A stretch of 64,000 bases of DNA from Psychrobium sp. MM17-31 (GCF_022347785.1 NZ_JAKRGA010000005.1:322108-386107); one strand, 5' to 3'. Numbered from the stretch's first letter, positions 26,906 through 36,826 are shown. A program made the numbers and translations. The notes: generated from the sequence alone by a model not told the origin.

Positions 26906-27544
26906 CTATTTAAAAAAACTCGACTCATCACCTGCATAGGTAATAGAGCGTAAACAAAACTGCTGACATTGCGAAATGAGCTTAATGCGCTCAAATGTAG
27001 GCATTTGTTGATGTTGCCAACGCAACGGGATCAATGTGGCTTCATTGAGCGTTCCCATGATTGCGCTTGCGACAATTGCAGGATCTTGTTCGAGAAAGAT
27101 CTCTTGTGTTATGCCTTGTTGAATTATGTTGTGAAATACTTGCTTAAATTGATCTTTAAACCGCAACCTATGTTGTTCAATCCGCTCTGACAGGGGTTCT
27201 GCGAACAGGGCATAAGAGAGTTTGTCTGCCATTAATGCCCGAGAAAAAAGTTGCTCGAGGGCTGTGGTTAATTGTGTTTTAGGATCTTTTGATGTGTATA
27301 TTTGTGCGTGATCCAATACGAGATCGCGTTCGGTCAGTTCACAATAAACTTGTTCTAGTAAGTGATCTTTACTGGTGTAGTGTTTATAAACCGATCCTAC
27401 CGCCAGTCCTGATACCGTGGCGACTTTTTTAATCGTCAAACCACTAAAACCTTCTTCTGAAACGATCGTTTTGGCAGCTTCAAGTAGCTTCGCACGTTGT
27501 TTCGCCATGTGGGCTCGGGTTTTTGCTGTTGGTCTATAAGCCAT
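26906..27544 (-). CDS. TetR family transcriptional regulator
   Basis: A 212-residue TetR-type repressor. The helix-turn-helix occupies residues 20-60 (ARLLEAAK-type helix, FSGLTIKKVATVSGLAVGSV, then YKHYTSKDHLLEQVY). The C-terminal ligand domain ends with a helix, QCQQFCLRSITY. It lies 8 bases upstream of mioC and may regulate itself and mioC. A spaced repeat TGTTGTA (27549) and TACAACA (27581) upstream of its start could be an operator, but the spacing is wide. The ligand is unknown. Confidence 0.9.
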   Translation of the reverse strand: MAYRPTAKTRAHMAKQRAKLLEAAKTIVSEEGFSGLTIKKVATVSGLAVGSVYKHYTSKDHLLEQVYCELTERDLVLDHAQIYTSKDPKTQLTTALEQLFSRALMADKLSYALFAEPLSERIEQHRLRFKDQFKQVFHNIIQQGITQEIFLEQDPAIVASAIMGTLNEATLIPLRWQHQQMPTFERIKLISQCQQFCLRSITYAGDESSFFK

Positions 27545-27612
27545 AACTTGTTGTATTTGTTATTTTTGTACTAGCTTACCTACAACATTAAAATAAGTGA
27601 ATGCTAATTCAT

Positions 27613-28194
27613 TTATTTATCTGGTTTAGCGATTAAATAGTGTAGTTCTTTTGGTAATGCGTCTTTGCCAAAGCGTTTTTCAAAATTTTTGGCAGCTTGC
27701 ATCGCTGCATTTAACTCTTTTTGCTTTAACAAGTTTCTAATTTCTGCAATATCATGGGCTTGTTGCTTAGCGATAAATTCCATTTTAGCCATTTCACGTT
27801 TGCTAAGTCGAGCTTTTTGCGTCGACCTAACGCTATGAAACTGCTTTTTTTCCATAGGAGGTGGTATTAAAACTTCGGGCTGTGATGCTTTTATTTCATG
27901 AATTATCATGTTCTCGTCTGCAGCATTTTCGTTAGAAGAAGCTGTAATAGCCGTTGGTGCTGAGGGCTCTTGGATAATTGGCGGTTGTTGGTAAGTTTGC
28001 GGAAAATAGAGCACTAAAATACTGACTAGCGCAATACTGGCAACCAAGGATAACGGTGCGTAACGTTTGAAAGCGCTTATTGGTTTTTTGCGCACGCTTT
28101 GCTGCGCCATTTGTGTAATTTTATTATCAACGCTAATTGGCGGCATTTCTGTCGCTTGCTGTTTATATTGTTGGTCTATGTCGTGATCGGTCAT
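27613..28194 (-). CDS. Single-pass membrane protein, probable anti-sigma partner
   Basis: About 193 residues. The open frame starts at 28293 inside the sigma gene, but I start at MTDHDIDQQYKQQ (28194) because AGGAGAATAAG precedes it and it lies just after the sigma stop. One membrane helix (PLSLVASIALVSILVLYF) near residue 50 divides a short cytoplasmic N-terminus from a periplasmic C-terminal part. No zinc-binding anti-sigma motif is present, so the anti-sigma role rests on position after the ECF sigma gene and on topology. Confidence 0.68.
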   Translation of the reverse strand: MTDHDIDQQYKQQATEMPPISVDNKITQMAQQSVRKKPISAFKRYAPLSLVASIALVSILVLYFPQTYQQPPIIQEPSAPTAITASSNENAADENMIIHEIKASQPEVLIPPPMEKKQFHSVRSTQKARLSKREMAKMEFIAKQQAHDIAEIRNLLKQKELNAAMQAAKNFEKRFGKDALPKELHYLIAKPDK

Positions 28195-28195
28195 C

Positions 28196-28738
28196 TTATT
28201 CTCCTGCCACGGCGTTGACGAGTGATAGGCACTTACGCAGCGATTGATAGGCGTATCGCAAGCGACTTTTCGCTGCTTCCATTGAACATTCAATTACCTG
28301 TGAAATTTGTTCTAGATTGAGATCGGTTTCTTGTTTAAGTAAGAAAGTTTCCAGCTGCGGCGCAGGTAATTTTTGCAGGCAATGATCTATCGATTGTCGC
28401 TGTTGTCCTGTAACAACCTGCTGCTCAGGAGTTAGGTGGCCGTTGCCGCTAGTTTTTTCAGAATCATGCTCGTCGTCGATGTTCTGATTATGTCGATTCT
28501 GCTGGCGATGATGATCTATTAAAACGTTGTGGGCGATTGTGTAAAGCCAAGTAGTAAACTTGGCGCTTGGTTGGTAGCTTTCCTTGGCTTTAATTAACTT
28601 ACCCCATAATTCCTGCATCAGATCATCAGCTATTGTCTTATCGCTACACTGCCTGAGTAAATAGCGATAACTTGGACCTTTATGGCGGGCATACAGCAAG
28701 TTGAACGCCATTAAATCGCCCGCCTTAAAATCGATCAT
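28196..28738 (-). CDS. ECF-type RNA polymerase sigma factor
   Basis: A 180-residue sigma-70 family protein with region 2 (about residues 10-80: AFNLLYARHKGPSYRYLLRQ, and FTTWLYTIAHNVLIDHHR) and region 4 (about 120-170: LPAPQLETFLLKQETDLNLE, then AKSRLRYAYQSLRKCL). There is no region 1 or 3, as in the ECF group. Its start overlaps the stop of the VWA lipoprotein gene (TAATG), and a single-pass membrane protein gene follows, the usual arrangement of a sigma and its restraining partner. Confidence 0.9.
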   Translation of the reverse strand: MIDFKAGDLMAFNLLYARHKGPSYRYLLRQCSDKTIADDLMQELWGKLIKAKESYQPSAKFTTWLYTIAHNVLIDHHRQQNRHNQNIDDEHDSEKTSGNGHLTPEQQVVTGQQRQSIDHCLQKLPAPQLETFLLKQETDLNLEQISQVIECSMEAAKSRLRYAYQSLRKCLSLVNAVAGE

Positions 28739-30489
28739 TAGTTGATGGTCTGAACGTTTGATGACAGTTCCTTAGTCAAAGTTGACGTTGATTTCAGTGT
28801 TTTTACCGTGCGCATCAATTGAATAAATTCGCTGCGATAGCCAAATTCGTCACTGCCTTTATTGGCTAAAGCAAGGTTTATCATATCGTCAATCGAGTAA
28901 TCTTGCAGATATTTTCCACCTCTTAACAATTGACCAAATGCGGTAACTGTAGTGGCAAATTTGAGATCGACGCTAGGTTGTTTACTCAGCTGCGATTTAT
29001 CAACAACTTGCTCGATAAGCTTGCTATTTTTTTGGTTAGGCAATTTGTAGCGCAGTTTTACATTGGCTATTTCATTACTGTTGCTTGGCGTCGTATTTGT
29101 CGCTCGATACTTTAAATCATCAACTGATTGTTGCTTTGCATTGTGCATGGTTAATTCGTAAAGCGCTGTCATTTGATGCCCTGCACCAATTTCGCCGGCA
29201 TCGACTTTATCGTTATTAAAATCTTCGTTGGCCAACGCGCGATTCTCATAACCGATGAGGCGATATTCGCTGACTAATTGTGGGTTAAACTCTACTTGAA
29301 TTTTTACGTCATGCGCAATGGTGCTGAGGGTTGATGATAATTCGTCGACAAGAACCTTACGGGCTTCGTTAATGTTGTCGATATAGGCGTAATTACCATT
29401 GCCAACGTCGGCAATTTGCTCCATCAGGTGATCGTTGTAATTGCCTTGTCCAAAACCGAGCGTTGTTAACGTAATGCCTTGTTCGCGTTTTTTCTTGATC
29501 AGTTCTTTAAGGGCATTGGTATCGCTTAAACCGACGTTAAAGTCGCCATCAGTAGCTAAAATCACGCGATTGATGCCATCTTTAATAAAGTTTTCACTGA
29601 CTAAGTTATATGCCAGCTCTATACCTTGGCCGCCGTTGGTTGAACCACCAGCATTGAGTTGTTCGAGGGCATTGCTAATTGTGGCATATTCATTACCTGG
29701 CGTTGGTTTTAGTACCATGCCTGCTGCACCGGCATAAACCACAATGGATACACGATCATCACTATCGAGCTGTTTGGTGAGTATTTTTAACGAGCTTTTT
29801 AACAGCGGTAGTTTTTGCGGTGAGTTCATTGAGCCTGATACATCTAATAGAAATACTAAATTAGCATTTCCAAGCTCTGTTTTAGGCACTTCATAGCCTT
29901 TGAGGCCGATTTTTAATAACTTACGATCGCGGTTCCACGGTGATGTCATTAGTTCGGTATTCACACTAAAAGGTTGGCTAGTATTTTGCGGCGTGGTTTG
30001 GTGATAATTGAAATAGTTAAGCATTTCTTCAACGCGCACTGCATCTTTTGGTGGTAGTTGACCGCGATTGATAAAACGGCGCATATTCGAGTAGCTTCCT
30101 GTATCCACGTCAATTGAAAACGTTGATAGCGGTGATGCACTCACTTGTTTTACACCATTTTCGTCAAACTCTTGATACTTTTCGGTATTTACAGGCTGCG
30201 GATGTGGCATCGGCATTATCATTGGTTGAGCCATTTTGTGGCGTGCGAATTGTTTGGTAGTAACTGGCTGGCTAGTGAGATAGTGATAATCTACCGCTAC
30301 CTCGGCTCGCTGTGGTTTCTGTGTTTGTTGTTTAGCTATCTCTTGTTGTTTCTTCGCTTCTTGAGCCTCTGTTGATTGGGCTTCTTTTGATTGATCCTTT
30401 TTTGATGGAGAGAGAGGCCCGCTACAGCCAATAAGCGTTAGCATCAGTGCGAAAGCGATGCTGGTTTTTATAGTATTTGATGAAGTCAT
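28738..30489 (-). CDS. VWA-domain lipoprotein (YfbK-like)
   Basis: About 583 residues. I use ATG 30489 (preceded by GAGGTAATT), giving a signal peptide with lipobox LIGC (Cys 22); the frame extends 7 codons further back. After a Gln/Lys-rich linker comes a YfbK-type N-terminal domain (FSIDVDTGSYSNMRRFINRG), then a von Willebrand factor A domain with the metal site in LVFLLDVSGSMNSP (DxSxS) and ATDGDFNVG, and a C-terminal DUF3520-like part. It shares an operon with an ECF sigma gene. The role is unknown; a surface adhesion or stress-sensing module is plausible. Confidence 0.9.
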   Translation of the reverse strand: MTSSNTIKTSIAFALMLTLIGCSGPLSPSKKDQSKEAQSTEAQEAKKQQEIAKQQTQKPQRAEVAVDYHYLTSQPVTTKQFARHKMAQPMIMPMPHPQPVNTEKYQEFDENGVKQVSASPLSTFSIDVDTGSYSNMRRFINRGQLPPKDAVRVEEMLNYFNYHQTTPQNTSQPFSVNTELMTSPWNRDRKLLKIGLKGYEVPKTELGNANLVFLLDVSGSMNSPQKLPLLKSSLKILTKQLDSDDRVSIVVYAGAAGMVLKPTPGNEYATISNALEQLNAGGSTNGGQGIELAYNLVSENFIKDGINRVILATDGDFNVGLSDTNALKELIKKKREQGITLTTLGFGQGNYNDHLMEQIADVGNGNYAYIDNINEARKVLVDELSSTLSTIAHDVKIQVEFNPQLVSEYRLIGYENRALANEDFNNDKVDAGEIGAGHQMTALYELTMHNAKQQSVDDLKYRATNTTPSNSNEIANVKLRYKLPNQKNSKLIEQVVDKSQLSKQPSVDLKFATTVTAFGQLLRGGKYLQDYSIDDMINLALANKGSDEFGYRSEFIQLMRTVKTLKSTSTLTKELSSNVQTIN

Positions 30490-30661
30490 AATTACCTCGA
30501 TAATTAACAAAGTGAATGTATTGGTTATTGCTATAAACGACGAGGGTTTAAAAAAGGGTTATTTATTTTTATTTTTTTGAATACGTATGCAGCCAATTGA
30601 GTGAAGTTTAGGGAGCAAGTTACTATTTTTGTTCAAAAAATAATAACTACAAAGGTTTGCT

Positions 30662-32698
30662 ATGCGCGTTTTAAATCCACTGTATGCCGCACTCATTACC
30701 GCGGTGTCATTTCCCGTATTTGCCGAGTCTGTCAAAGTAAAATCACCCGATGGCTCTATCGTTGTTACCGTATCTGACGACAGTAAATTTCCCACTTATC
30801 AGGTGTCACTCGATGGTAAATCTGTAATCAATAATTCCCGTTTGGGCTTGGTATTTAAGAAACAAGGGGAATTTAGCGACGGTTTCAAAATTAGCGATAG
30901 TAAGCGCAGCAGTAGCGATACGACTTGGCAACAACCTTGGGGGGAAGCCAAAGATATTCGCGATAATCATCAGCAGTTAACGGTTACTTTTAAACACAAG
31001 AAGCAGCATTTTGATGTGACGTTCAAAGTATACGATGACGGCATTGGTTTTCGCTATGAAGTGCCGAAACAAGCTGGTATGAAAGGGCGCGTTGATATTA
31101 CTAATGAACTCACTGAATTTAGCGTAGCTAATGCGGATAAAGCACAGTCGTGGTGGATCCCTGCGCGTGGTTGGAATCGCTATGAATATGTTTATGAAAA
31201 TACGCCAGCCTTTAAAGCGGCGCATGTTCATACGCCATTTACCCTAAAAACCGATCAAGGTGTGCATTTAAGTATTCATGAAGCGGCGCTTACTGATTAT
31301 GCTGGCATGACATTGAATCAACGTCGTCCAGGGACTTTTAAAGCAGACTTAACGCCGTGGTCAGACGGTATTCTTGTTAAAAAAAAAGCTGGATTCACAA
31401 CGCCGTGGCGTACCGTGCAAATTGGTCGTAAGGCAGTTGATTTGGTTAACTCTAACTTGATACTAAACCTTAATGAGCCAAATAAACTTGGCGATGTAAG
31501 TTGGGTTGAGCCGGGTAAATACGTTGGCATTTGGTGGGGGATGCACCTTGGTGAAAATACTTGGGGCTCAGGTGAAAAGCACGGTGCGACAACGTCAGAG
31601 ACAAAGCGTTACATGGACTTTGCCGCCAAACACGGTTTCGATGGTGTATTAGTTGAAGGCTGGAATATCGGTTGGGATGGCAGCTGGTATGAAAACGGCG
31701 ATGTCTTTAATTTCGCGAAATCATACGATGATTTTGATATTGATGAAGTGGCTAAATACGGCAAGAGTAAAGGTGTGCGTTTAATTGGTCATCACGAAAC
31801 ATCTGGCAGCGTAACTAACTATCGTAATCAAATGGACAAGGCATTTGATTTATACAAAAAACACGGCGTTACTCAGGTAAAAACTGGTTATGTAGCCGAT
31901 GGCGGCCAAATCAAACGCATCGATGAAAACGGTAAGGTTCGTCACGAATGGCATGATGGTCAGTTTATGGTGAATGAATATCTGCATTCGGTAAAACAGG
32001 CGGCTAAGCGCGGTATTAGTATTAATACTCATGAACCAGTGAAAGATACTGGCCTGCGCCGTACTTATCCGAACTGGATCGCTCGTGAAGGCGCGCGTGG
32101 TCAAGAGTTTAACGCGTGGGGCACGCCGCCAAATCCACCAGAGCATATCGCTAATCTAGTATTTACACGCATGTTGTCTGGCCCTATGGATTTTACACCG
32201 GGCATTTTCGATTTAGGCTTTAACGGTATCGGTGATGCAACGGTTAACCGTCCACAAACGACGCTAGCTAAGCAGTTAGCACTTTATGTGGTGATTTATA
32301 GCCCAATTCAAATGGCGGCGGATTTACCACGTAACTATGAAAAACGTCCTGACGCGCTGCAGTTTATCAAAGATGTTCCCGCTGACTGGCAACGCAGTAT
32401 CGCTCTTGATGGGGAGGTAGGGGACTTTGTAGTAACTGCCCGTCAGCAGCGCGATAGCGATGACTGGTATCTAGGTGCTGTTACCGATGAAAATGCCCGT
32501 GATATCGAGGTTAATCTTGATTTCTTGGCTGCTGGTAAAACTTATCAAGCACAGATCTACCGTGACGGTAAGGATGCCGATTGGGTAAATAAGCCTTATG
32601 AAATGGTGATCGAGAATAAAAAGGTGACTAGTAAGGATAAGCTCAAACTGAAATTAGCAACCAGTGGTGGTGTAGCTATTCGTTTTAAAGCACTTTAA
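30662..32698 (+). CDS. Glycoside hydrolase family 97 alpha-glucosidase (SusB-like)
   Basis: A 678-residue protein with a signal peptide (cleavage after VFA, about residue 21), an N-terminal beta-sandwich (about 25-285), a TIM barrel and a C-terminal beta domain, the standard GH97 layout. Motifs are RLIGHHETSGSV, NTHEPVKDTGLRRTYPNW and REGARGQEFNAWG; their glutamates match the calcium-dependent inverting branch represented by Bacteroides SusB rather than the Asp-nucleophile retaining branch. It probably removes glucose from alpha-glucans in the periplasm. No SusC/SusD or maltose genes flank it, so it is an isolated gene. Confidence 0.9.
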   Translation: MRVLNPLYAALITAVSFPVFAESVKVKSPDGSIVVTVSDDSKFPTYQVSLDGKSVINNSRLGLVFKKQGEFSDGFKISDSKRSSSDTTWQQPWGEAKDIRDNHQQLTVTFKHKKQHFDVTFKVYDDGIGFRYEVPKQAGMKGRVDITNELTEFSVANADKAQSWWIPARGWNRYEYVYENTPAFKAAHVHTPFTLKTDQGVHLSIHEAALTDYAGMTLNQRRPGTFKADLTPWSDGILVKKKAGFTTPWRTVQIGRKAVDLVNSNLILNLNEPNKLGDVSWVEPGKYVGIWWGMHLGENTWGSGEKHGATTSETKRYMDFAAKHGFDGVLVEGWNIGWDGSWYENGDVFNFAKSYDDFDIDEVAKYGKSKGVRLIGHHETSGSVTNYRNQMDKAFDLYKKHGVTQVKTGYVADGGQIKRIDENGKVRHEWHDGQFMVNEYLHSVKQAAKRGISINTHEPVKDTGLRRTYPNWIAREGARGQEFNAWGTPPNPPEHIANLVFTRMLSGPMDFTPGIFDLGFNGIGDATVNRPQTTLAKQLALYVVIYSPIQMAADLPRNYEKRPDALQFIKDVPADWQRSIALDGEVGDFVVTARQQRDSDDWYLGAVTDENARDIEVNLDFLAAGKTYQAQIYRDGKDADWVNKPYEMVIENKKVTSKDKLKLKLATSGGVAIRFKAL

Positions 32699-32783
32699 TC
32701 GTCAATAAGCACAGAGAAACACTTGTACATGACTAGCAAATTCGACATTATGACAAAATGTCGATTACAAAACGTGAAAATGT

Positions 32784-33041
32784 ATGAGTGTTATTTTTTA
32801 TCGAGTTAAAGAAGGGGAATTTGCGCGGTTGGTAGAAACTCAGTCTATCACAAAGTTTATTGCTCAAGAAAATGAAAATTCACCACTAAAATTCTCTCTG
32901 GTGGGTATCAATCCCGATAAAAAACTCGCCTACATTGTCCGCCATGGCCGCAGTGATGAACTGCGAACATGGCGTTTAGACACTTTAGGTGCCTTTCTTA
33001 AAAAGCTTGGTGTAACTAATTTAGAAGTGCAGTTTGGTTAG
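32784..33041 (+). CDS. Small hypothetical protein
   Basis: An 85-residue soluble protein, starting MSVIFYRVKEGEFARLVE and rich in charged residues, with no domain I recognise. No strong ribosome site is visible, though GTGAAAATGTATGAGTG places several possible starts close together. It ends 2 bases before the end of the convergent mnmE gene, and that tight packing favours a real gene. Confidence 0.6.
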   Translation: MSVIFYRVKEGEFARLVETQSITKFIAQENENSPLKFSLVGINPDKKLAYIVRHGRSDELRTWRLDTLGAFLKKLGVTNLEVQFG

Positions 33042-33042
33042 G

Positions 33043-34410
33043 CTATTTACCGATACAAAACGAGGTAAAGATACGGCTTAGTAAATCATCACTGGTAAAC
33101 TCACCGGTGATTTCGCTTAAGTATTGCTGTGCTAAGCGCAGTTCTTCCGCTAATAGCTCACCTGCGTTAAAACCAACGAGTTGGTCTTTACCTATGTCTA
33201 TATGTTCTTTAGCGCGTTCTAGGGCTTCTATGTGGCGTGCACGCGCCATAAAGCTACCTTCGCCAACACTTTGATAACCCATGCAGTCTTTAAGGTGGTT
33301 TTTCAGTAAATCGACACCTGCGCCTGTTTTGGCTGAGATGTTGAAAATAGGGTAGTCGTTGTTATTGCTTTCACCTGCGGTGTCGCCGCTGAGATCGGCT
33401 TTATTTCTCACCACTGATACACCAGTATCACTCGGTAATTTAGCCATAAATTCTGGCCAAATTTTGTGAGGATCGCTGTGATTAGTTTCGGTGCTATCCA
33501 CCATAAATAATACGCGGTCGGCTTGGTTGATTTCTTCCCATGCGCGCTCGATACCAATTTGCTCGATTTTATCTGGGCTTTCACGTAAACCGGCAGTATC
33601 GATAATGTGTAGTGGCATACCATCGATATGAATATGCTCACGCAGTACGTCACGCGTAGTACCGGCAATATCGGTAACAATAGCCAGTTCTTGGCCAGAT
33701 AGAGCGTTAAGCAGTGATGATTTACCTGCGTTAGGGCGGCCAGCGATAACTACACGCATCCCTTCGCGTAATAAACTGCCTTGGCGCGCTTGACGACGTA
33801 CGGTATCTAGATGTTCGATGATGGCATTTAAATCGCCTAATACCTTGCCGTCAGATAAGAAATCAATTTCTTCTTCTGGAAAATCGATGGCGGCTTCTAC
33901 GTATATACGCAGGCGAATGAGCGCTTCTACGAGTTCGTTAATGTGATTTGAAAAATCACCTTTCATCGACTGAACAGCGGATTTAGCGGCTTGCTCAGAA
34001 GTAGCATCGATTAGATCGGCAATGGCTTCGGCTTGGGCTAAATCCATTTTATCGTTCATAAAAGCGCGTTCTGAGAACTCACCTGGACGAGCAGTGCGTA
34101 CGCCGTCGATAGTTAATACGCGTTTTATTAGCATATCGACAATGACAGGGCCGCCATGGCCTTGCAGTTCTAGTACGTCTTCACCAGTGAACGAATTTGG
34201 GTTATTAAAGAATAGGGCGATGCCTTGATCTAACTCGCTGCCATCGGCATTTAAAAACGAGCAATAGTCTGCCATACGCGGTGTTGGTACCTTGCCTAAT
34301 AATTCTTGGGCGACGCGCTGAGCCAGCGGGCCTGAAACGCGTACTATGCCTACACCACCACGACCGGGGGGCGTGGCTTGGGCAACTATGGTATCTGTGT
34401 CAAAGCTCAT
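33043..34410 (-). CDS. mnmE: tRNA modification GTPase MnmE (TrmE)
   Basis: A 455-residue protein, close to the 454 of E. coli MnmE. I start at [20 protein letters not shown]; the frame continues 23 codons upstream without family similarity. The N-terminal domain binds a folate; the G domain is inserted in the helical domain, with P-loop [23 protein letters not shown] and DTAGL; the C-terminal FCIGK carries the essential Cys. With MnmG it modifies the wobble uridine of tRNAs. It is last of the rpmH-rnpA-yidD-yidC-mnmE block, with a terminator separating it from yidC. Confidence 0.97.
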   Translation of the reverse strand: MSFDTDTIVAQATPPGRGGVGIVRVSGPLAQRVAQELLGKVPTPRMADYCSFLNADGSELDQGIALFFNNPNSFTGEDVLELQGHGGPVIVDMLIKRVLTIDGVRTARPGEFSERAFMNDKMDLAQAEAIADLIDATSEQAAKSAVQSMKGDFSNHINELVEALIRLRIYVEAAIDFPEEEIDFLSDGKVLGDLNAIIEHLDTVRRQARQGSLLREGMRVVIAGRPNAGKSSLLNALSGQELAIVTDIAGTTRDVLREHIHIDGMPLHIIDTAGLRESPDKIEQIGIERAWEEINQADRVLFMVDSTETNHSDPHKIWPEFMAKLPSDTGVSVVRNKADLSGDTAGESNNNDYPIFNISAKTGAGVDLLKNHLKDCMGYQSVGEGSFMARARHIEALERAKEHIDIGKDQLVGFNAGELLAEELRLAQQYLSEITGEFTSDDLLSRIFTSFCIGK

Positions 34411-34482
34411 GGAATATTCTTTGGTTGGTGAATAAATATTGGGCGGGATTTTAGCATAAGCTTGGCGGAATATAGACATAAA

Positions 34483-34505
34483 AAAAGCGGCTTAACGCCG
34501 CTTTT
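34483..34505. terminator. Terminator between yidC and mnmE
   Basis: A nine-base stem AAAAGCGGC with loop TTAAC, followed on the minus strand by T residues. It lies past the yidC stop and upstream of the mnmE start, so mnmE probably has its own promoter. Confidence 0.75.
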
Positions 34506-34567
34506 ATGCTCAGGATGAGCGGTATGCCGCAATATCAAGGATGATAAGGAGCGGCAATACGCTTAAC

Positions 34568-36223
34568 TTACTTCTTACCAGCTTTCGCTTCTTCGTTATC
34601 GATTTGGCGATAGATGTAAGTTTGTTGTAGTAGTGTCACTATGTTACTTACTACCCAGTAAAGTACTAGACCAGATGGGAACCATAAGAAGAATACAGTA
34701 AAGATAATTGGCATGATTTGCATCATCTTCTGCTGCATAGGGTCGGCAGACATAGACGGTTGCAACTTACTCATGTACCACATGCTTGCACCCATTAAGA
34801 TAGGCAGTACGTAATAAGGATCTTTAACTGATAAATCAGTAATCCAGAACATAAATGGCGCGTGACGTAGCTCTACCGACTCTTGAAGCATCCAGAATAA
34901 ACCTAGGAAAATAGGCATTTGTAGTAGTAATGGTAAACATCCGCCTAATGGATTTACTTTTTCTTTGCGGTAAAGTTCCATGGTTGCCTGACCCATCTTC
35001 TGACGGTCATCACCGTAGCGCTCTTTTAATGCTGCCATTTTAGGTGCTAATTGACGCATTTTCGCCATTGATGTGTATTGTTTTTTGGTTAACCAATACA
35101 TTGAACCACGTACAGCTAGAGTTAGCATAACAATAGCAACTCCCCAGTTACCAACTGCAGTGTAGAAGAGTGTTAGTAATGCGTGGAGCGGCGATGCCAA
35201 CCACCATAGGAAACCGTAATCAACAGTTAGGTATAAGGTCGGAGAAACAGCTTCTAGGCGATCTTGTAATTTAGGGCCTGTGTATAGCGTCGCTTTAAAC
35301 TCTTGCGTAGTGTTTGGCGCAATCGTAGTTGGCTGTCCCATAAAGCCGATAGAACCTAGCTCTTTGTCACCTGTTAGGCTGGTATATAAGCGGTTTTCTT
35401 GATCGCTAGCTGGTACCCAAGCCGTCACAAAGTAATGCTGAATCATCGCAACCCAACCACCTTGAGTGATTTGTTTTAGGTTGGCATCGTCCATGTCGCT
35501 AAAGTCGTATTTTTCGTATTTGTCTTGCTCAGTTGAGAAAGCAGCGCCGCGGTATAACTGCATAAAGAAACTGCTTTCTTCAGTTGGCTTAACTACGCTT
35601 TGCGTTAATTGACCCCAAAGTTGAACTAGGATGTTTTGACTTGAGGTATTTTTAACGCGGTAGCTAACATCGACATTATAAGCATCGCGCTTTACCGTGA
35701 ATACTTTTTCGAATTCGATGCCTTGAGCGTCGGTGTAGCTAAGTACTACGTCGATGCTGTCTTGACCAGCATCTAACACATAGCTTTGCTTAGCTGAGCT
35801 GTATAGAGGACGTGATTCTTGAGTCGCATCGTCTGGGCCATTGGCGCCAATTAAGCCACTCTTAGCAACGTAGGTGTAGTTCGGTAATTTTTCTAGAAGA
35901 TTTAAATCTTCTGCACCATTCATCTCAACCGGATACTCAAGTAGTTTCGATTCAACGATGTCACCGCCTAACGTATCGATAGATAGTTTTAATAAATCAG
36001 ACGTGATGGTGATGATTTGGCGATCGGCTTGAGGATTTAAATCTGCTTGGCTCGCAACGGCGGTGCTAGTAGGCACTAAATTGTTAGTAGTGGCCGCATC
36101 ATTAGCTACAGCTGTTGGTTGTGTTACAGGTTGTGGTGGTTTATTTGCATCTTGCCATTCCATGTATAGCAAGAAAGAAATAAATAACAGCCCCACAATC
36201 AATATATTACGTTGTGATTCCAT
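34568..36223 (-). CDS. yidC: Membrane protein insertase YidC
   Basis: A 551-residue insertase of the gammaproteobacterial long form: an N-terminal helix (ILIVGLLFISFLLYMEWQ), a large periplasmic beta-sandwich domain (about 55-340) and a C-terminal five-helix core. The core contains LTLAVRGSMYWLTKKQYTSM with the conserved groove Arg, and NPLGGCLPLLLQMPIFLGLF. It inserts proteins into the inner membrane alone or with SecYEG. The C-terminal tail is Lys-rich (NEEAKAGKK). It follows yidD with 6 bases between them. Confidence 0.97.
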   Translation of the reverse strand: MESQRNILIVGLLFISFLLYMEWQDANKPPQPVTQPTAVANDAATTNNLVPTSTAVASQADLNPQADRQIITITSDLLKLSIDTLGGDIVESKLLEYPVEMNGAEDLNLLEKLPNYTYVAKSGLIGANGPDDATQESRPLYSSAKQSYVLDAGQDSIDVVLSYTDAQGIEFEKVFTVKRDAYNVDVSYRVKNTSSQNILVQLWGQLTQSVVKPTEESSFFMQLYRGAAFSTEQDKYEKYDFSDMDDANLKQITQGGWVAMIQHYFVTAWVPASDQENRLYTSLTGDKELGSIGFMGQPTTIAPNTTQEFKATLYTGPKLQDRLEAVSPTLYLTVDYGFLWWLASPLHALLTLFYTAVGNWGVAIVMLTLAVRGSMYWLTKKQYTSMAKMRQLAPKMAALKERYGDDRQKMGQATMELYRKEKVNPLGGCLPLLLQMPIFLGLFWMLQESVELRHAPFMFWITDLSVKDPYYVLPILMGASMWYMSKLQPSMSADPMQQKMMQIMPIIFTVFFLWFPSGLVLYWVVSNIVTLLQQTYIYRQIDNEEAKAGKK

Positions 36224-36229
36224 AAGATT

Positions 36230-36493
36230 TTAATTTCTTCTCTGGTTAGGTGAATGATGTTTCGGTGGTACAGGGTCGCTGCCACCATCATTAAAAGGGT
36301 GACATCTTAATAGACGTTTGCTTGTTAACCAAGCACCTTTTAAAAATCCGTGACGATTTATTGCTTCAATACCATATTGAGAGCAGGTTGGGGTAAAGCG
36401 ACAGCGAGGACCTAGTAGTGGACTTATAAATAACTGGTAGCCACGAATTATCGCTGTTGCTGCTCTTTGTAGCGGCGTGCGATTTTTTTCCAT
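36230..36493 (-). CDS. yidD: Membrane protein insertion efficiency factor YidD
   Basis: An 87-residue protein with the family signature [20 protein letters not shown], two conserved cysteines and [16 protein letters not shown]. An N-terminal amphipathic helix attaches it to the inner membrane, where it aids YidC. It overlaps the end of rnpA by 46 bases, an arrangement conserved in many bacteria. Confidence 0.96.
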   Translation of the reverse strand: MEKNRTPLQRAATAIIRGYQLFISPLLGPRCRFTPTCSQYGIEAINRHGFLKGAWLTSKRLLRCHPFNDGGSDPVPPKHHSPNQRRN

Positions 36494-36816
36494 AACTTGT
36501 TAGTTAGTTTATTTAATTCGTTGTTGTCTAATTTCCCAATGCCGCCTTTCGCGATAATGACATAGTCTAATGGCAAAATATCATGTTGATTTAAACGAAA
36601 GTTTTCGCGTAATAAACGCTTAATCTTGTTGCGGTCGACCGCGAGCTTAACTTGTTTTTTTGGTACGGCTAAACCCAATCGTGGATGATCGAATTCGTTG
36701 GTACAAGCTAAAATGGTCAGTTGGGGGGAACCCGCTCTTAACGGATTTTTGAAGACATTTGAGAAATTCGCGGGAGTTAAGAGTCTTAACTCCCGAGAAT
36801 AAGAATAATTAACCAT
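36448..36816 (-). CDS. rnpA: Ribonuclease P protein component
   Basis: A 122-residue basic protein with the family motif [14 protein letters not shown] and an early segment [17 protein letters not shown]. It binds the RNase P RNA and helps cleave the 5' leader of pre-tRNAs. It starts 10 bases after the rpmH stop and overlaps yidD. The RNA component gene is not in the window. Confidence 0.96.
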   Translation of the reverse strand: MVNYSYSRELRLLTPANFSNVFKNPLRAGSPQLTILACTNEFDHPRLGLAVPKKQVKLAVDRNKIKRLLRENFRLNQHDILPLDYVIIAKGGIGKLDNNELNKLTNKLWKKIARRYKEQQQR

Positions 36817-36826
36817 GGGTCAATTA

